A DNA stretch of 64,000 bases from Kutzneria sp. 744 (GTDB lineage Bacteria > Actinomycetota > Actinomycetes > Mycobacteriales > Pseudonocardiaceae). Below, piece after piece: positions 35,585-44,554 of this stretch. The notes beneath the pieces are model-generated. The model ran no database searches. It worked only from the letters and a program-made list of their open reading frames with translations, and was not told where the DNA came from. The first letter of the stretch is position 1. The number at the start of each line of letters is the position of its first letter. The position numbers and the translations under genes are program-made. Location: contig NZ_KK037166.1 of the NCBI RefSeq assembly GCF_000568255.1, forward strand, positions 9,416,119-9,480,118, given 5' to 3'.

Positions 35585-35989
35585 GTGCACGAGATGGGCA
35601 CGGTGGACGGTGTCGGTCCCAAGATGCTGGCGGACGTCAAGCCGCCGTTCATTCCGGCGGGAGCCTCGGGAATGACGGTTCTGGTGGAGTGGCCGCCCGG
35701 GCATCCCGGGACCCCGCCGCACCGCCACTCCGGGCCGTGCTTCGGCTATGTGCTGGAGGGCGCCATCCGGTTCGAGCTGGAGGGCGAGCCGGAGCAGGTG
35801 ATCAAGGCCGGCGAGACGCTGTACGAGCCGGGTGGCGACAAGATCCACTACCAGAACGGCAACGCCTCGGCGGACGAGCCGGCCAAGTTCGTCGTCACGA
35901 TGCTGTGCGCGCCGGGGCAGCCGATGCTCACCCTGGTCGAGGACGAGGAGCTGGCCCGGCGCGCCCATCTGCGCGCCCCGAGGCCCTAG
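35585..35989 (+). CDS. cupin-domain protein next to YcaO
   Basis: About 134 residues from GTG 35585, 4-7 bases after GGAGGTGG; an open frame from GTG 35522 would add a CLHCDS-containing stretch. The single cupin domain is clear: motif 1 PPHRHSGPCFGYVLEGAIRFELEGE supplies His-x-His and Glu, and motif 2 PGGDKIHYQNGN supplies the fourth ligand His. Such proteins bind Fe, Mn or Ni and may be oxygenases, isomerases or sensors. It starts 66 bases after the YcaO stop on the same strand and probably belongs to the same operon. Its stop overlaps the convergent alpha/beta hydrolase gene by 4 bases. Confidence 0.8.
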   Translation: MHEMGTVDGVGPKMLADVKPPFIPAGASGMTVLVEWPPGHPGTPPHRHSGPCFGYVLEGAIRFELEGEPEQVIKAGETLYEPGGDKIHYQNGNASADEPAKFVVTMLCAPGQPMLTLVEDEELARRAHLRAPRP

Positions 35990-36891
35990 GCCAGGTGCCG
36001 CACGAACCAGTCCCGGGCGGCGGCCGACGCGATCTCGAAGCCGGGGCCGGTGTAGGCGGCGAAGTGTCCACCTGGGACGAACACCGCCTGCTTCGGCTCC
36101 GCCGCCGTGGCGAAGGCCGATGCCGCCAGGTTGCCGCCGGTCAGGCCGTCGTGGCTGGCGACGATCATCAGCAGCGGCGTCGGCGTGATCAGCGGCAGGT
36201 ACAGGCCGGGCTCGTAGCCGCGCATCAGCTCCAGGCTGCGCAGGGTGACCTCGTTGTGCCACTCCGGGGCCATGCCGGCCCGCGCCTCGGTGAAGAACTC
36301 GTGCGCGTCCGGGGTCGGAATTCCGGTCACCTGCCCCGGATCCGTGCCGATGACCGGGATCATCGCCGGCGGCTCGCCCGCCGCCCGGGCCCGGCGGTCG
36401 GCGGCCAGCAGATGGGGATCGATCACCAGGTTGTTCACCCGGGCCAGATTGGCGTACGTGTCGCGACCGCTGACGAACGGCGCCTGGCCGCACACGGCCT
36501 TCACCCGCTGGTCGATCGCCGCCACCACGAACGCGTGCCCGCCGGAGAAGCTGCTGCCCCACACGCCGATCCGCTCGGGGTCCACTTCGGACCGGTTCTG
36601 CGCGTAGGAAATCCCGTGCTGGTAGTCGCGGACCTGTTCCCACGGATCGATCTCGTACCGAGGCTTGCCCGGCGCCGTGTCCGAGTCGCCGAAGCCACGG
36701 TTGTCCCACAACAGCACGCACAATCCCGCCGCCGCAAACACCTCGGCGAACCGGTCCAGGTAGATCCGGCGGGTGGCCGACCAGCCGTGGGCCATCACCA
36801 CGCACGGCGCGGGTCCATTCACGCCCTCCGCCTCGTAGAACCAGCCCCGCAGTGTGACGCCCTCGGCGTCGAACTCGATGTCGTGTCGCAT
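35986..36891 (-). CDS. alpha/beta hydrolase (dienelactone hydrolase/acetyl xylan esterase-like)
   Basis: About 301 residues from ATG 36891; ATG 36900 is an alternative. Motifs: HGWS oxyanion region, nucleophile elbow GSSFSGG (IGVWGSSFSGGHAFV), and C-terminal GGHFAAYTG with the catalytic His. The acid is probably Asp in ASHDGLTGG. The N-terminal MRHDIEFDAEGVTLRGWFYEAEG is typical of actinobacterial hydrolases of this group. No signal peptide, so intracellular. Substrate unknown. Confidence 0.88.
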   Translation of the reverse strand: MRHDIEFDAEGVTLRGWFYEAEGVNGPAPCVVMAHGWSATRRIYLDRFAEVFAAAGLCVLLWDNRGFGDSDTAPGKPRYEIDPWEQVRDYQHGISYAQNRSEVDPERIGVWGSSFSGGHAFVVAAIDQRVKAVCGQAPFVSGRDTYANLARVNNLVIDPHLLAADRRARAAGEPPAMIPVIGTDPGQVTGIPTPDAHEFFTEARAGMAPEWHNEVTLRSLELMRGYEPGLYLPLITPTPLLMIVASHDGLTGGNLAASAFATAAEPKQAVFVPGGHFAAYTGPGFEIASAAARDWFVRHLA

Positions 36892-36998
36892 GGTCTCCAT
36901 ACTCGCGCGGGAGATCCCTTGCCGTCCAAGACCTTCTGCCACGCCTGTGATACCCGCTGGGCACCAGCGGCGGGCCCGAACCCGCCGTCGGTGTCCGC

Positions 36999-37964
36999 TC
37001 AGCTGCCGAGGAACGCGAGTAGCCGGCCGGTCAGCTCAGCCGGCTTCTCCTCCCAGAGCCAGTGTCCCGAGTCCTGGACGACCGCGCCGGTCACGTTGGT
37101 GGCGTACTGACGGACCTGGTCGGCGACGAAGCCACCCCAGCTGTGGTCGGCGCCGAGGGCCAGCACCGGCATGGCGAGTTTCGTCCGGCCGTTGACGGCG
37201 TTGTCGGCCACGTCCTGGTTGAAGGCGCGGAACCATTCGAAGCTGGCCCGCAGATGCCCGGGCTGCGCGAGGTTGTGGCCGTAGAGGGCGGCGTCGGCCG
37301 GGGTGACACCGTCCTTGTTGTACTCCAACAGATCGGTGAAGCCGTCGACCCACTCGGTCTCCCGGCCCTTGATCGTCTTCTCCGGCAGACCGTTGCGGAC
37401 GTTGAAGAAACCGAGATTCCAGGCGCCCCCGCCCTGGGCGTTGAGCGCGGGGAACGTGTACAGCTGCCGGTCGGGGATCGGGGCCTCGGACAGCACGAGC
37501 TCGGTGACGTCCTGGCGGTTGGCGGCGGCGTAGGCGTACGCCACCATCGTGCCGATGTCATGGCCGACAACACGAACATCGTGATCACGGCCGAGCCGGA
37601 CCAGCAGCCCGTGAATGTCCGCGGCCATGGTCTTCTTGTCATAGCCGGTCGCGGGGGCGTCGCTGCCGCCCGCACCGCGCAGGTCGGGCGCGATCACGTG
37701 ATAGTGCCGGGCCAGCTCGGGCATGACCTTGTGCCACTCGTACCAGCTCTGCGGGTAGCCGTGGATCAGCACCAAGGTCTTGCCCTGCCCGCCTTCCACG
37801 AAGTTGATGTGGACGCCGCCGCCCACGTCGATCTTGTGTTCGGCGAAGCCGGCCGGCGGCCTCGCCGTGGCGTCGACGACCGGCGGCGAGGCGTCGGCCG
37901 TCACCGGTAAGACGCCGGACAACGCGGCCAGCAGGGCGATACCGACCAGGTAGTGCTTTCGCAT
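36999..37964 (-). CDS. secreted epoxide hydrolase-like alpha/beta hydrolase
   Basis: 321 residues from ATG 37964, chosen for its signal peptide (MRKHYLVGIALLAALSGVLPV). Alpha/beta hydrolase motifs fit epoxide hydrolases/haloalkane dehalogenases: HGYPQSWYEW (oxyanion HGxP), nucleophile Asp in VVGHDIGTMVAY (GHDxG), and catalytic His in DSGHWLWEEKPAE. The Asp nucleophile rather than Ser argues against a lipase. Likely hydrolyses epoxides or halides outside the cytoplasm. Alone on its strand. Confidence 0.88.
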   Translation of the reverse strand: MRKHYLVGIALLAALSGVLPVTADASPPVVDATARPPAGFAEHKIDVGGGVHINFVEGGQGKTLVLIHGYPQSWYEWHKVMPELARHYHVIAPDLRGAGGSDAPATGYDKKTMAADIHGLLVRLGRDHDVRVVGHDIGTMVAYAYAAANRQDVTELVLSEAPIPDRQLYTFPALNAQGGGAWNLGFFNVRNGLPEKTIKGRETEWVDGFTDLLEYNKDGVTPADAALYGHNLAQPGHLRASFEWFRAFNQDVADNAVNGRTKLAMPVLALGADHSWGGFVADQVRQYATNVTGAVVQDSGHWLWEEKPAELTGRLLAFLGS

Positions 37965-38078
37965 CGAGATCCTCCACCCGGGTGATCGAGCACGGACACC
38001 AGCAGTGATCTCCAAACGCCGATCGCCGTGACGGGTCTGTCCGGATGACGGCCGGGGACCTCACGAACGGCCGGACCG

Positions 38079-39611
38079 TCACGCTCGCTTGTCGCCCAGC
38101 GCCAACAGATCCGCCAGACCGAAGACCGGCCCGGCGGCGGGCAGGCTCGGCTGCCAGTTCGGTTCCACGCTCAGGTAGCTGGTCGGATCGGCCCGCAGCA
38201 GGCCGATGAGCACCTCCGCGACGATCCGCGCGCCGACCGGGCCGAGCCGGTCGCCGTTACCGCGATGCTCGGCCTCCTTGAGGATGTAGAACCACAACGG
38301 CGTGCCACGCGGCCGGACGTGCGCCACCTCGTCGGCGCTGAGCGGCGTGATTCCCATTTCGCGGGCCACCGCCTCACCGCTGGGCAGCCTCGTTATCGGC
38401 CCCCGCAACAGATCCCGCACGGCCAGTGAACGGTGCGCGTCGGCGTCGACCGCGCCGGTCAGCTGTTCCGGGAGCCCGATGAGGCTGGCGGCCAACCGGC
38501 CGTCGATGCGCTTGCCCCGCTGCGCAGGCGGACGGCCGGGCAGGTCGAAGATCTGCGCGAGATCAAGCCGCCGGTCTGCGGACAGCGGGCCGAATCCGAT
38601 CAGGTCGGGGAACAGCGGCACCGCGGGACCGCCGTCGACCAGACGATAGGTGGGCCGGATCTGCCCGTGGCCGTACCGGAAGGCGGCGTGCGAGAACTCC
38701 AGCGGGATGAATGCCTGCCCCGGCAGCGGCGTGAACCAGCGCCCGCCCTCGGTGACGATCTCGTCGACCAGGGCCGCCCCGACCAGCCGTGGCAGGAAGT
38801 CGTGGCGTACAACCCATTGGTAGTGCCAGCTGAGGGTCAGTCGCGCCTCGTCGAAGACGGCGGAGTCGGAGACCCCGCGGTCCCGCAGCAGATCGACTAC
38901 ACGATTGTGTGCACGCAACAGAGCCAGGTGCAGCGCCAGCACGAACAGGTGCGAGTCGTTGCGGGGATCGCCGATCAGGGCCACGCCCTGGTGGTTGCGC
39001 GGCACGTCGTTGCCGTCCGGGCTGAGCAGGAACTTGGCCGGGTCGGCCAGATCGAACAGGAACGGCGAGCCGATCGGGCCGTCGGAGTAGATCATCTCCA
39101 GGTTGAGCCGGGGGCGGCGGGCATTGTGCAGGGCCTCGGGGGCGACGCCGCCGGTGACGGGCGAGCGGTCGGCGGTGAGGTCGTGGGCGATCAGCTGGCC
39201 GAAGAAGGGCCAGCCGGCCGCCTCCGTGCCGTCACCGTGCACAGTGCTTACTCCTGGGGCAGCACAGATCCCGCCGCTGTCGCCCTCGCGCATCATCTGC
39301 GCGGCGTCGGTCTCCAGCGGGTCCAAGCCCGAGAACATGCGTCCGTAGTGGGCCGGTCCGACGGGCCGGTCCATCGCCTCGATGTGGTTGAGGTACTGGC
39401 TGTCGAGCTGGTGCGACCACGGGCTGGCGGCCGGCCGAGGCGGTTCGACGTCTTCGACAGCCTCTACAGCACCGAGAAGGCTGCGCAGGCCCACTTCGTA
39501 GCGCTGCCCGTCTTCCGGATCGCCCAGCCACTCGTCTTCCTGCTGGCTGACCGGGTCGAGCTCGGCCTTGACGTCGCTCTCGAGCTCGTGCAGGAAGGCG
39601 TCGTCACTCAT
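38079..39611 (-). CDS. animal-type haem peroxidase family protein
   Basis: 510 residues from ATG 39611, with GGAGGA upstream. The distal His lies in FFGQLIAHDLTADRSP and the calcium-site region follows. HNRVVDLL (res. about 240) and the proximal His in AAFRYGHGQIRPTYRL are both characteristic of the cyclooxygenase/myeloperoxidase superfamily. The family oxidises substrates with H2O2 through bound haem. No signal peptide. The first 60 residues are acidic and unrelated. Bacterial members are poorly studied; substrate unknown. Confidence 0.88.
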   Translation of the reverse strand: MSDDAFLHELESDVKAELDPVSQQEDEWLGDPEDGQRYEVGLRSLLGAVEAVEDVEPPRPAASPWSHQLDSQYLNHIEAMDRPVGPAHYGRMFSGLDPLETDAAQMMREGDSGGICAAPGVSTVHGDGTEAAGWPFFGQLIAHDLTADRSPVTGGVAPEALHNARRPRLNLEMIYSDGPIGSPFLFDLADPAKFLLSPDGNDVPRNHQGVALIGDPRNDSHLFVLALHLALLRAHNRVVDLLRDRGVSDSAVFDEARLTLSWHYQWVVRHDFLPRLVGAALVDEIVTEGGRWFTPLPGQAFIPLEFSHAAFRYGHGQIRPTYRLVDGGPAVPLFPDLIGFGPLSADRRLDLAQIFDLPGRPPAQRGKRIDGRLAASLIGLPEQLTGAVDADAHRSLAVRDLLRGPITRLPSGEAVAREMGITPLSADEVAHVRPRGTPLWFYILKEAEHRGNGDRLGPVGARIVAEVLIGLLRADPTSYLSVEPNWQPSLPAAGPVFGLADLLALGDKRA

Positions 39612-39699
39612 CGGTCCTCCACAGCTGCCTGCGGCGGAACGCTGTTCGCCCGCCGGCTCGGTGCCAGCTAGGACAGGACAGCTGTACGGACTGTGACAG

Positions 39700-40017
39700 T
39701 CAGACGGCGGTGAGGCCGCCGTCCACGGGGATGATCGCGCCGTGGATGTTGGCGGCGGCGTTGTTGACCAGGATGTCGATGTCACCGGCCCGGTCGGCCA
39801 GCTCTCGCACCGCCGGGCCGCCGGAAGCCAGGTCGGCCCGTGCGAAGTCCACCTTGCCCCCGTTGGCGCGGATGCCCGCGATGACCTCCTCGCCACGCCG
39901 CTCGTCCCGGCCGGTGATCACCACCGTCGCGCCCGCGCCGGCCAGCCGCGCCGCGATCGCCCGCCCGATGCTCCCGGTGCCTCCCGTGACCAGCGCCCGC
40001 CGGCCGTGCAGATCCAT
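39700..40017 (-). CDS. SDR-family protein with large internal deletion, probably non-functional
   Basis: 105 residues, less than half of a normal SDR. The cofactor half is intact: ALVTGGTGSIGRAIA (TGxxxGxG) and DILVNNAAANI (NNAG-like). Directly after this it jumps in frame to GAIIPVDGGLTAV, which is the conserved C-terminal VDGG end. About 140 residues with the catalytic Ser, Tyr and Lys are missing. Such a protein may bind NAD(P) but cannot catalyse. GGAGGT precedes the start. It may be a recent deletion allele; read support should be checked. Confidence 0.75.
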   Translation of the reverse strand: MDLHGRRALVTGGTGSIGRAIAARLAGAGATVVITGRDERRGEEVIAGIRANGGKVDFARADLASGGPAVRELADRAGDIDILVNNAAANIHGAIIPVDGGLTAV

Positions 40018-40126
40018 CGCCACTACCTCCGGAACGAAATTCGCCTTTCCCCCAACCTAGGCAGGGCGCTTCGGGTCAACCACGGCGTTTCCTGCAAGGT
40101 TCAACCGGCGTTTTCCGCACGGCGGC

Positions 40127-40162
40127 GGTGACCTGCGGCTATATGGACCGCCGCAGGTCACC
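40127..40162 (-). terminator. perfect 13-bp hairpin downstream of the GH105-like gene
   Basis: 40127-40139 pairs with 40150-40162 around a 10-base loop, starting 10 bases after the stop of the minus-strand gene at 40172. No T-tract, which is usual for GC-rich actinomycetes. Confidence 0.7.
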
Positions 40163-40171
40163 GGGTTGTGG

Positions 40172-41332
40172 CTAGGGCTTGGTCAGCTCCTCGTTCATGA
40201 GCAGGAACGTGCCGAGGCCGTGCTGGTCATTGGCCGTGCGCGGCCGGCTGTAGTAGCCCGACAGCGAACCGGTGACGGCGGTGCCCGGGCAGATGTCCGC
40301 GATGTTGGTGCGGCCGTCGGAGCCCAGGGTCACCTTCTTCAGCACGCCCTGATATCCCTTCTGTGCCGCCGAGGACAGGCTCGCCGGCACGTAGCCGGCG
40401 CGGACGGCGCGGGAGATGGCGTAGGTGTACATGCAGGAGGCCGAGGTCTCGGTCCAGTTCTGCGGATCGGTGCCCTTGTCGACGACCTGGAACCAGCGGC
40501 CCGTGGCCGGATCCTGGTACTTCACAAAGGCATTCACCAGCTGCTGCACGTTCTTCACCAGCTGCGCCCGCCGGGAGTCGTTGGCCGGCAACGCGTCCAG
40601 CACGTCGAAGTGGGCCAGCGCCACCCAACCGACGGCCCGGGCCCAGAAGTACGGCGACGTGTGCGTGGTCTTGTTGGCCCACGATGCCTTGCCGTCGGCC
40701 GAATACGCGTGGAACAGCAGCCCGGTCGGAGACGTGAGGTGGCCGAAGTACGTGGTCAGATTGTGGCACGCCTCCTGGAAGCAGTAGGTCCCGTCGTTGT
40801 ACTGCTTGCCGTAGTTGGCCAGGAACGGCTGCGCCATGTACAGCCCGTCGCACCACAGCTGCTGTGTGAACGACGTCGAGTGCCACATCGCGCCGTCGCT
40901 GGTCCGCGGGTAGCCGGGAAAGCGGTTGCGGATCTGCTGCGCCGCCGTGCGGTAGCGGGCGTCGCCGGTCTCCCGGTGCAGGATCAGCAGCAGATTGCCG
41001 GCCTGCATCGAGTCCAGGCTGTTGAACGCGTCGTTGATGTGGCCCTTGCTGTCGACGGAGTAGTCCACCCAGCGCTTGATGTACGCCAGGTACGACGCCG
41101 TGCGCAGGCGTTGGTAGACGAGGTACGTGCCGTACAGGAACAGGCCCTGCGTGTAGCCCCAGCCGCCAAGCGACTTGGGGTCCGGGTTCCGGGCGATGGT
41201 CGAGTCCACCACCGCCTTCGACCAGTCGGTTGCGGCCGGCGCCGCCGACGCCGTGCCCGCGGTGACGGCCAGTGCGCCACCCGTCAGCACAGCGAGGCGG
41301 CCGAATTCCCGCCGCGAGATCGAGCTGGACAT
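40172..41332 (-). CDS. Tat-exported GH105-like (unsaturated rhamnogalacturonyl) hydrolase
   Basis: 386 residues. The start SSSISRREFGRLAVLTGGALAV is a twin-arginine signal. The (alpha/alpha)6 barrel sequence matches GH88/GH105: LWCDGLYMAQPFLANY carries the catalytic Asp, followed by SPYFWARAVGWVALA and YTYAISRAVRAGY. These enzymes remove unsaturated uronic acids from pectin or rhamnogalacturonan fragments after lyase action. GGAGGT lies before the ATG. A LacI-type operator-like sequence sits 45-60 bases upstream, suggesting sugar-dependent repression. No lyase gene is adjacent. Confidence 0.88.
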   Translation of the reverse strand: MSSSISRREFGRLAVLTGGALAVTAGTASAAPAATDWSKAVVDSTIARNPDPKSLGGWGYTQGLFLYGTYLVYQRLRTASYLAYIKRWVDYSVDSKGHINDAFNSLDSMQAGNLLLILHRETGDARYRTAAQQIRNRFPGYPRTSDGAMWHSTSFTQQLWCDGLYMAQPFLANYGKQYNDGTYCFQEACHNLTTYFGHLTSPTGLLFHAYSADGKASWANKTTHTSPYFWARAVGWVALAHFDVLDALPANDSRRAQLVKNVQQLVNAFVKYQDPATGRWFQVVDKGTDPQNWTETSASCMYTYAISRAVRAGYVPASLSSAAQKGYQGVLKKVTLGSDGRTNIADICPGTAVTGSLSGYYSRPRTANDQHGLGTFLLMNEELTKP

Positions 41333-41378
41333 GCTTCACCTCCGGCCGAGCCCCGGCGGCGAGCCCGACGATCCTCGT

Positions 41379-41393
41379 GGGAGCGCTTTCTCC
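41379..41393. promoter_or_regulatory. possible LacI-family operator
   Basis: GGGAGCGCTTTCTCC is an imperfect match to the GGGAGCGCTCCC operators bound by actinobacterial LacI regulators. It lies about 50 bases before the GH105-like gene and 130 before the MBL gene. Confidence 0.4.
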
Positions 41394-41519
41394 GCAGGAG
41401 TACACGGCCGCGTGTCACACCCGCAAGAGGCCGGACGGCGGCCACTGTCGCGTGACGCTGTTCACCGGGCGGGCCGTGGGCGGGTGTGGCGTGGCACACT
41501 CCCGAGAGGGAGGTTGGCT

Positions 41520-42548
41520 TTGGCAACTGATATCGCCGATGCCCGGACGGCCTGGATGGAGCCGGGGGCGTTCGAGGTGGCGCCGGGGGTGCACCGGATT
41601 CCGCTTCCGCTGCCCAACGACGGCCTGCGCGCGGTCAACGTGTACGCGATCGCCGACGGGGACGAGCTGGTGCTCGTGGACTCGGGGTGGGCGCTGGACG
41701 AGGCGCGGGACCAGCTGGAGCAGGCGCTGGGCAGCATCGGGCACGGGTTCGAGAGCGTGCGGAGGTTCCTGGTCACGCACGCCCACCGCGACCACTACAC
41801 GCTGGGCGTCACGCTGCGGCGGATGTTCGGGTCGAGGATCAGCCTGGGCATCGGCGAGCAGCCGACGCTGGAGGCGGTGATCAACGGCCAGGTGGACGGC
41901 CAGCTGACGGACCTGGTCCGCTGGGGCGCCCACGACATCGCCGACCGGATCCGCAGGAGCATGGCCAAGGGCGGCGGGCCCAAGCCGGACGGCTACGAGA
42001 TGCCGGACGAGTGGATCCGCGGCGTGACGGACATCCGCCTGGGCAGCCGGACGCTGCGGGCGCTGCCGACGCCGGGGCACACCGCCGGCCACGTGGTGTT
42101 TCTGGACACGGAGTCGTCGCTTCTGTTTGCGGGTGACCACATTCTGCCGCACATCACGCCGTCGATCGGATTCGAGCTGATACGGCAGGAAATGCCGCTC
42201 GGCGACTACATGGACTCGCTGCGGCTGGTGCGCGAACACCCGGACATGAGGCTGCTGCCGGCGCACGGCCCGGTCGCGGACTCGACGCACGTGCGCGTGG
42301 ACGAGCTGCTGGACCACCACCGCAAGCGCCTGGACGAGACGGAACGCGCCCTCGCCCAGGACGAGGCGACGGCGGCGGAGGTGGCCGGCCGGCTGGGCTG
42401 GACACGGCACAACCGGAAGCTGTCCGAAATGGACTTCTTCAACCGCATGCTGGCCATCGGCGAGACCTCCGCCCACCTGGACGTGCTCGTCCGGGACGGA
42501 CGGCTGCACACGTCCACAGTGGACGGAGTCGCGCGCTACCGGGCCTAG
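41520..42548 (+). CDS. MBL-fold metallo-hydrolase
   Basis: 342 residues from TTG 41520, which lies 6 bases after GAGGGAGG. Beta-lactamase-fold metal motif HAHRDHY (HxHxDH) near residue 88, then PTPGHTAGHVVFLD and FAGDHILPHI with two further metal ligands. A C-terminal helical region (about 260-342) with DELLDHHRKRLDETERAL resembles the winged-helix tail of lactonase/LACTB2-like members. Likely Zn-dependent hydrolysis of a thioester, lactone or similar; substrate not predictable. Convergent with the methyltransferase gene, with overlapping stops. Confidence 0.88.
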   Translation: MATDIADARTAWMEPGAFEVAPGVHRIPLPLPNDGLRAVNVYAIADGDELVLVDSGWALDEARDQLEQALGSIGHGFESVRRFLVTHAHRDHYTLGVTLRRMFGSRISLGIGEQPTLEAVINGQVDGQLTDLVRWGAHDIADRIRRSMAKGGGPKPDGYEMPDEWIRGVTDIRLGSRTLRALPTPGHTAGHVVFLDTESSLLFAGDHILPHITPSIGFELIRQEMPLGDYMDSLRLVREHPDMRLLPAHGPVADSTHVRVDELLDHHRKRLDETERALAQDEATAAEVAGRLGWTRHNRKLSEMDFFNRMLAIGETSAHLDVLVRDGRLHTSTVDGVARYRA

Positions 42549-43399
42549 CCCTTGGTGGCGGTGATGAGCACGGTGTGCCGCAGGCCCGTCGCGCTGTCCC
42601 GCAGCGGCCGGCCGTAGCCCTCGGCCGCCGCGACGACCGGTGTGCTGGTGACCCGCCAGCCCCGGTCGGCCAGCCACGCCACCGGCTGGAAGGTCTTGCC
42701 GCGCGGCCACATGTCGGCGACGTTCATACCGAAGTCGGCGGCCATGTCGGAGATCGGCCGCATGGTCGCGACCTCGTCGATGTCGATGTCGATGTGCTCG
42801 ACGGCGAATCGGCTGCCGGGGGCGGCCAGCTCGTCGACGAGCGTGAACAGGCGCTCGACGGCGTCGTTGGGCAGGAACGGCAGCAGCCCCTCGGCCAGCC
42901 ACGAACTCGGGGCCGTGCGGTCGAATCCGGCCCCCATCAGGGCTGCCGGCCAGTCGTCGCGCAGATCGACGGCCACGTTCCGGATCTCGGCCCGCGCTGC
43001 GACGCCGTTGTCGGCCAGCACGTTCTGCTTGAACTGCAACACCTTCGGCACGTCCAGCTCGTAGACGACGGCGCCCGGCGGCCAGTCGAGGCGGTGGCCC
43101 CGCACGTCCAGCCCGGCCGCGAGCACCACGGCCTGCCCGGTTTTCTCGGCGGCGAAGTACTCGTCGAAGTACCGCGACCGCACACCCATGTAGTCGGCCA
43201 TGTCCCGCCACGACTCGGCGGCATCCGCCTGCCGTGTCGGCATCGCCGGCTGTGGTCGCGCCGCGGCGACGAAGAGCTCCGCGCACGGATCCGACACCAG
43301 CGGATTCGCGCGGTGGCTCTCGATCGCCCGTGCGGCGGCGACGGCCAGCGCGGTGATGCCGACATCCGTGACGATGTCCCAGCCGGCCTGCTGCGTCAT
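42545..43399 (-). CDS. SAM-dependent methyltransferase, TIGR00027/leucine carboxyl methyltransferase-like
   Basis: 284 residues. The typical order is VTDVGITALAVAAARAIESHRANPLVSDP at the N-terminus, SAM loop VVLAAGLDVRGHRLDWP, and YELDVPKVLQFKQNVL. WLAEGLLPFLPNDAVERLF near 170 is another hallmark of the putative O-methyltransferase family common in actinobacteria. Acceptor unknown. Divergent from the AraC gene through a 168-base gap. Confidence 0.88.
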   Translation of the reverse strand: MTQQAGWDIVTDVGITALAVAAARAIESHRANPLVSDPCAELFVAAARPQPAMPTRQADAAESWRDMADYMGVRSRYFDEYFAAEKTGQAVVLAAGLDVRGHRLDWPPGAVVYELDVPKVLQFKQNVLADNGVAARAEIRNVAVDLRDDWPAALMGAGFDRTAPSSWLAEGLLPFLPNDAVERLFTLVDELAAPGSRFAVEHIDIDIDEVATMRPISDMAADFGMNVADMWPRGKTFQPVAWLADRGWRVTSTPVVAAAEGYGRPLRDSATGLRHTVLITATKG

Positions 43400-43567
43400 C
43401 GGTGACCCCTCCCGACATCGCGTAGTCAGTTGCTCACCGAACGTATCACTTAGTGGCGCTAACCAACCTTGTGAAGCGCATCACCTCTGCCCTTGAATCA
43501 TCGAATAAATTGCCCTTTCAGTCGGCGCTGTACACTTCGAGGATCGGCCCGGATCCGGAGAAGTCAG

Positions 43568-44458
43568 ATGCTGGTGCGCACCTCGACAATCGAGACCATT
43601 CCGCAGCACGAGGTCACGGTCTCGACCTATCGCGCCGCCGATCTCGGGCCGGTGAACATCGGCGAGGTCATCATGACCGGCGAGCTGCGCCTGGAATGCG
43701 ACGACATCGGCACGGGCTTTTACGTGCAGCTGCCGGTCGCCGGCCGGTTCGAGTCGCGGCACCGCGGCGTCGACATGATGGTCACCCCGCTCTCCGCCGC
43801 CCTCGACCGGCCCGGCGGCGGCCGGTTCCAGGCCCGCTGGGGCACCGGCTACCGCGCCCTGTGCGTGCGCATCGAGATGCCGGCGGTGGACAGCGCACTG
43901 GCCCGGCTGTTCGGCGGCCGGGCGGCCACCCGGGTCGCGTTCGAGCCGGTGATGAACACCGGCGACGGCTACGGCCGCAGCTGGGCCGAGCTGCTGCTGT
44001 CGGTGAACCGCCAGCTCACGGCCCCGGGCGGCCTGCTCGCGCAGCCGCTGGTGGCCGCCCCGCTGGCCGACAGCCTGGTCAACGGCTTCCTGATGGCCGC
44101 CACCAACGCGCTCGCCGCCCCGGTGGCCGCGGCCCGCCCGGCGGCCGTCCGCGCCGCCGTCGACGTGATCGAGTCCGACCCGTCCGCGCCGCTGACCCTC
44201 TCGACGCTGGCCGCGCACTGCGGGGTCGGCCCGCGGAGCCTGCAGAAGGCGTTCCAGCAGCACCTCGGCATGTCGCCGATGGAGTACGTCCGCGATGTCC
44301 GGCTGCGCCGCGCGCACGAGGAATTGCGCGCGGCCGATCCGTTCGCCGACTCGGTGGCCGCCGTCGCCCGCCGCTGGGGCTTCACTCATCTGGGTCGATT
44401 CGCCGCCGCGCACGAGGCGAAATTCGGCCAGAAGCCGCTGCGTACGCTTCGCGGATAG
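43568..44458 (+). CDS. AraC-family transcriptional regulator
   Basis: 296 residues from ATG 43568, 6 bases after GGAGAAG. The C-terminal 100 residues form the double HTH of AraC: LTLSTLAAHCGVGPRSLQKAFQQHLGMSPMEYVRDVRLRRAHEEL and the second helix pair ending FTHLGRFAAAHEAKFGQKP. The N-terminal cupin-like part resembles the AraC-binding-like domain of actinobacterial regulators. Divergent from the methyltransferase gene, which is a natural candidate target. Confidence 0.9.
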   Translation: MLVRTSTIETIPQHEVTVSTYRAADLGPVNIGEVIMTGELRLECDDIGTGFYVQLPVAGRFESRHRGVDMMVTPLSAALDRPGGGRFQARWGTGYRALCVRIEMPAVDSALARLFGGRAATRVAFEPVMNTGDGYGRSWAELLLSVNRQLTAPGGLLAQPLVAAPLADSLVNGFLMAATNALAAPVAAARPAAVRAAVDVIESDPSAPLTLSTLAAHCGVGPRSLQKAFQQHLGMSPMEYVRDVRLRRAHEELRAADPFADSVAAVARRWGFTHLGRFAAAHEAKFGQKPLRTLRG

Positions 44459-44554
44459 ACCTTTTCGCTTACTGGACAGTTCCGGGTGAACCGTCGTTTT
44501 CGTTGCTAGCGTTCGAATTCCAGACTTCACCTGTGACCGGGCGGAAAGCGAACC

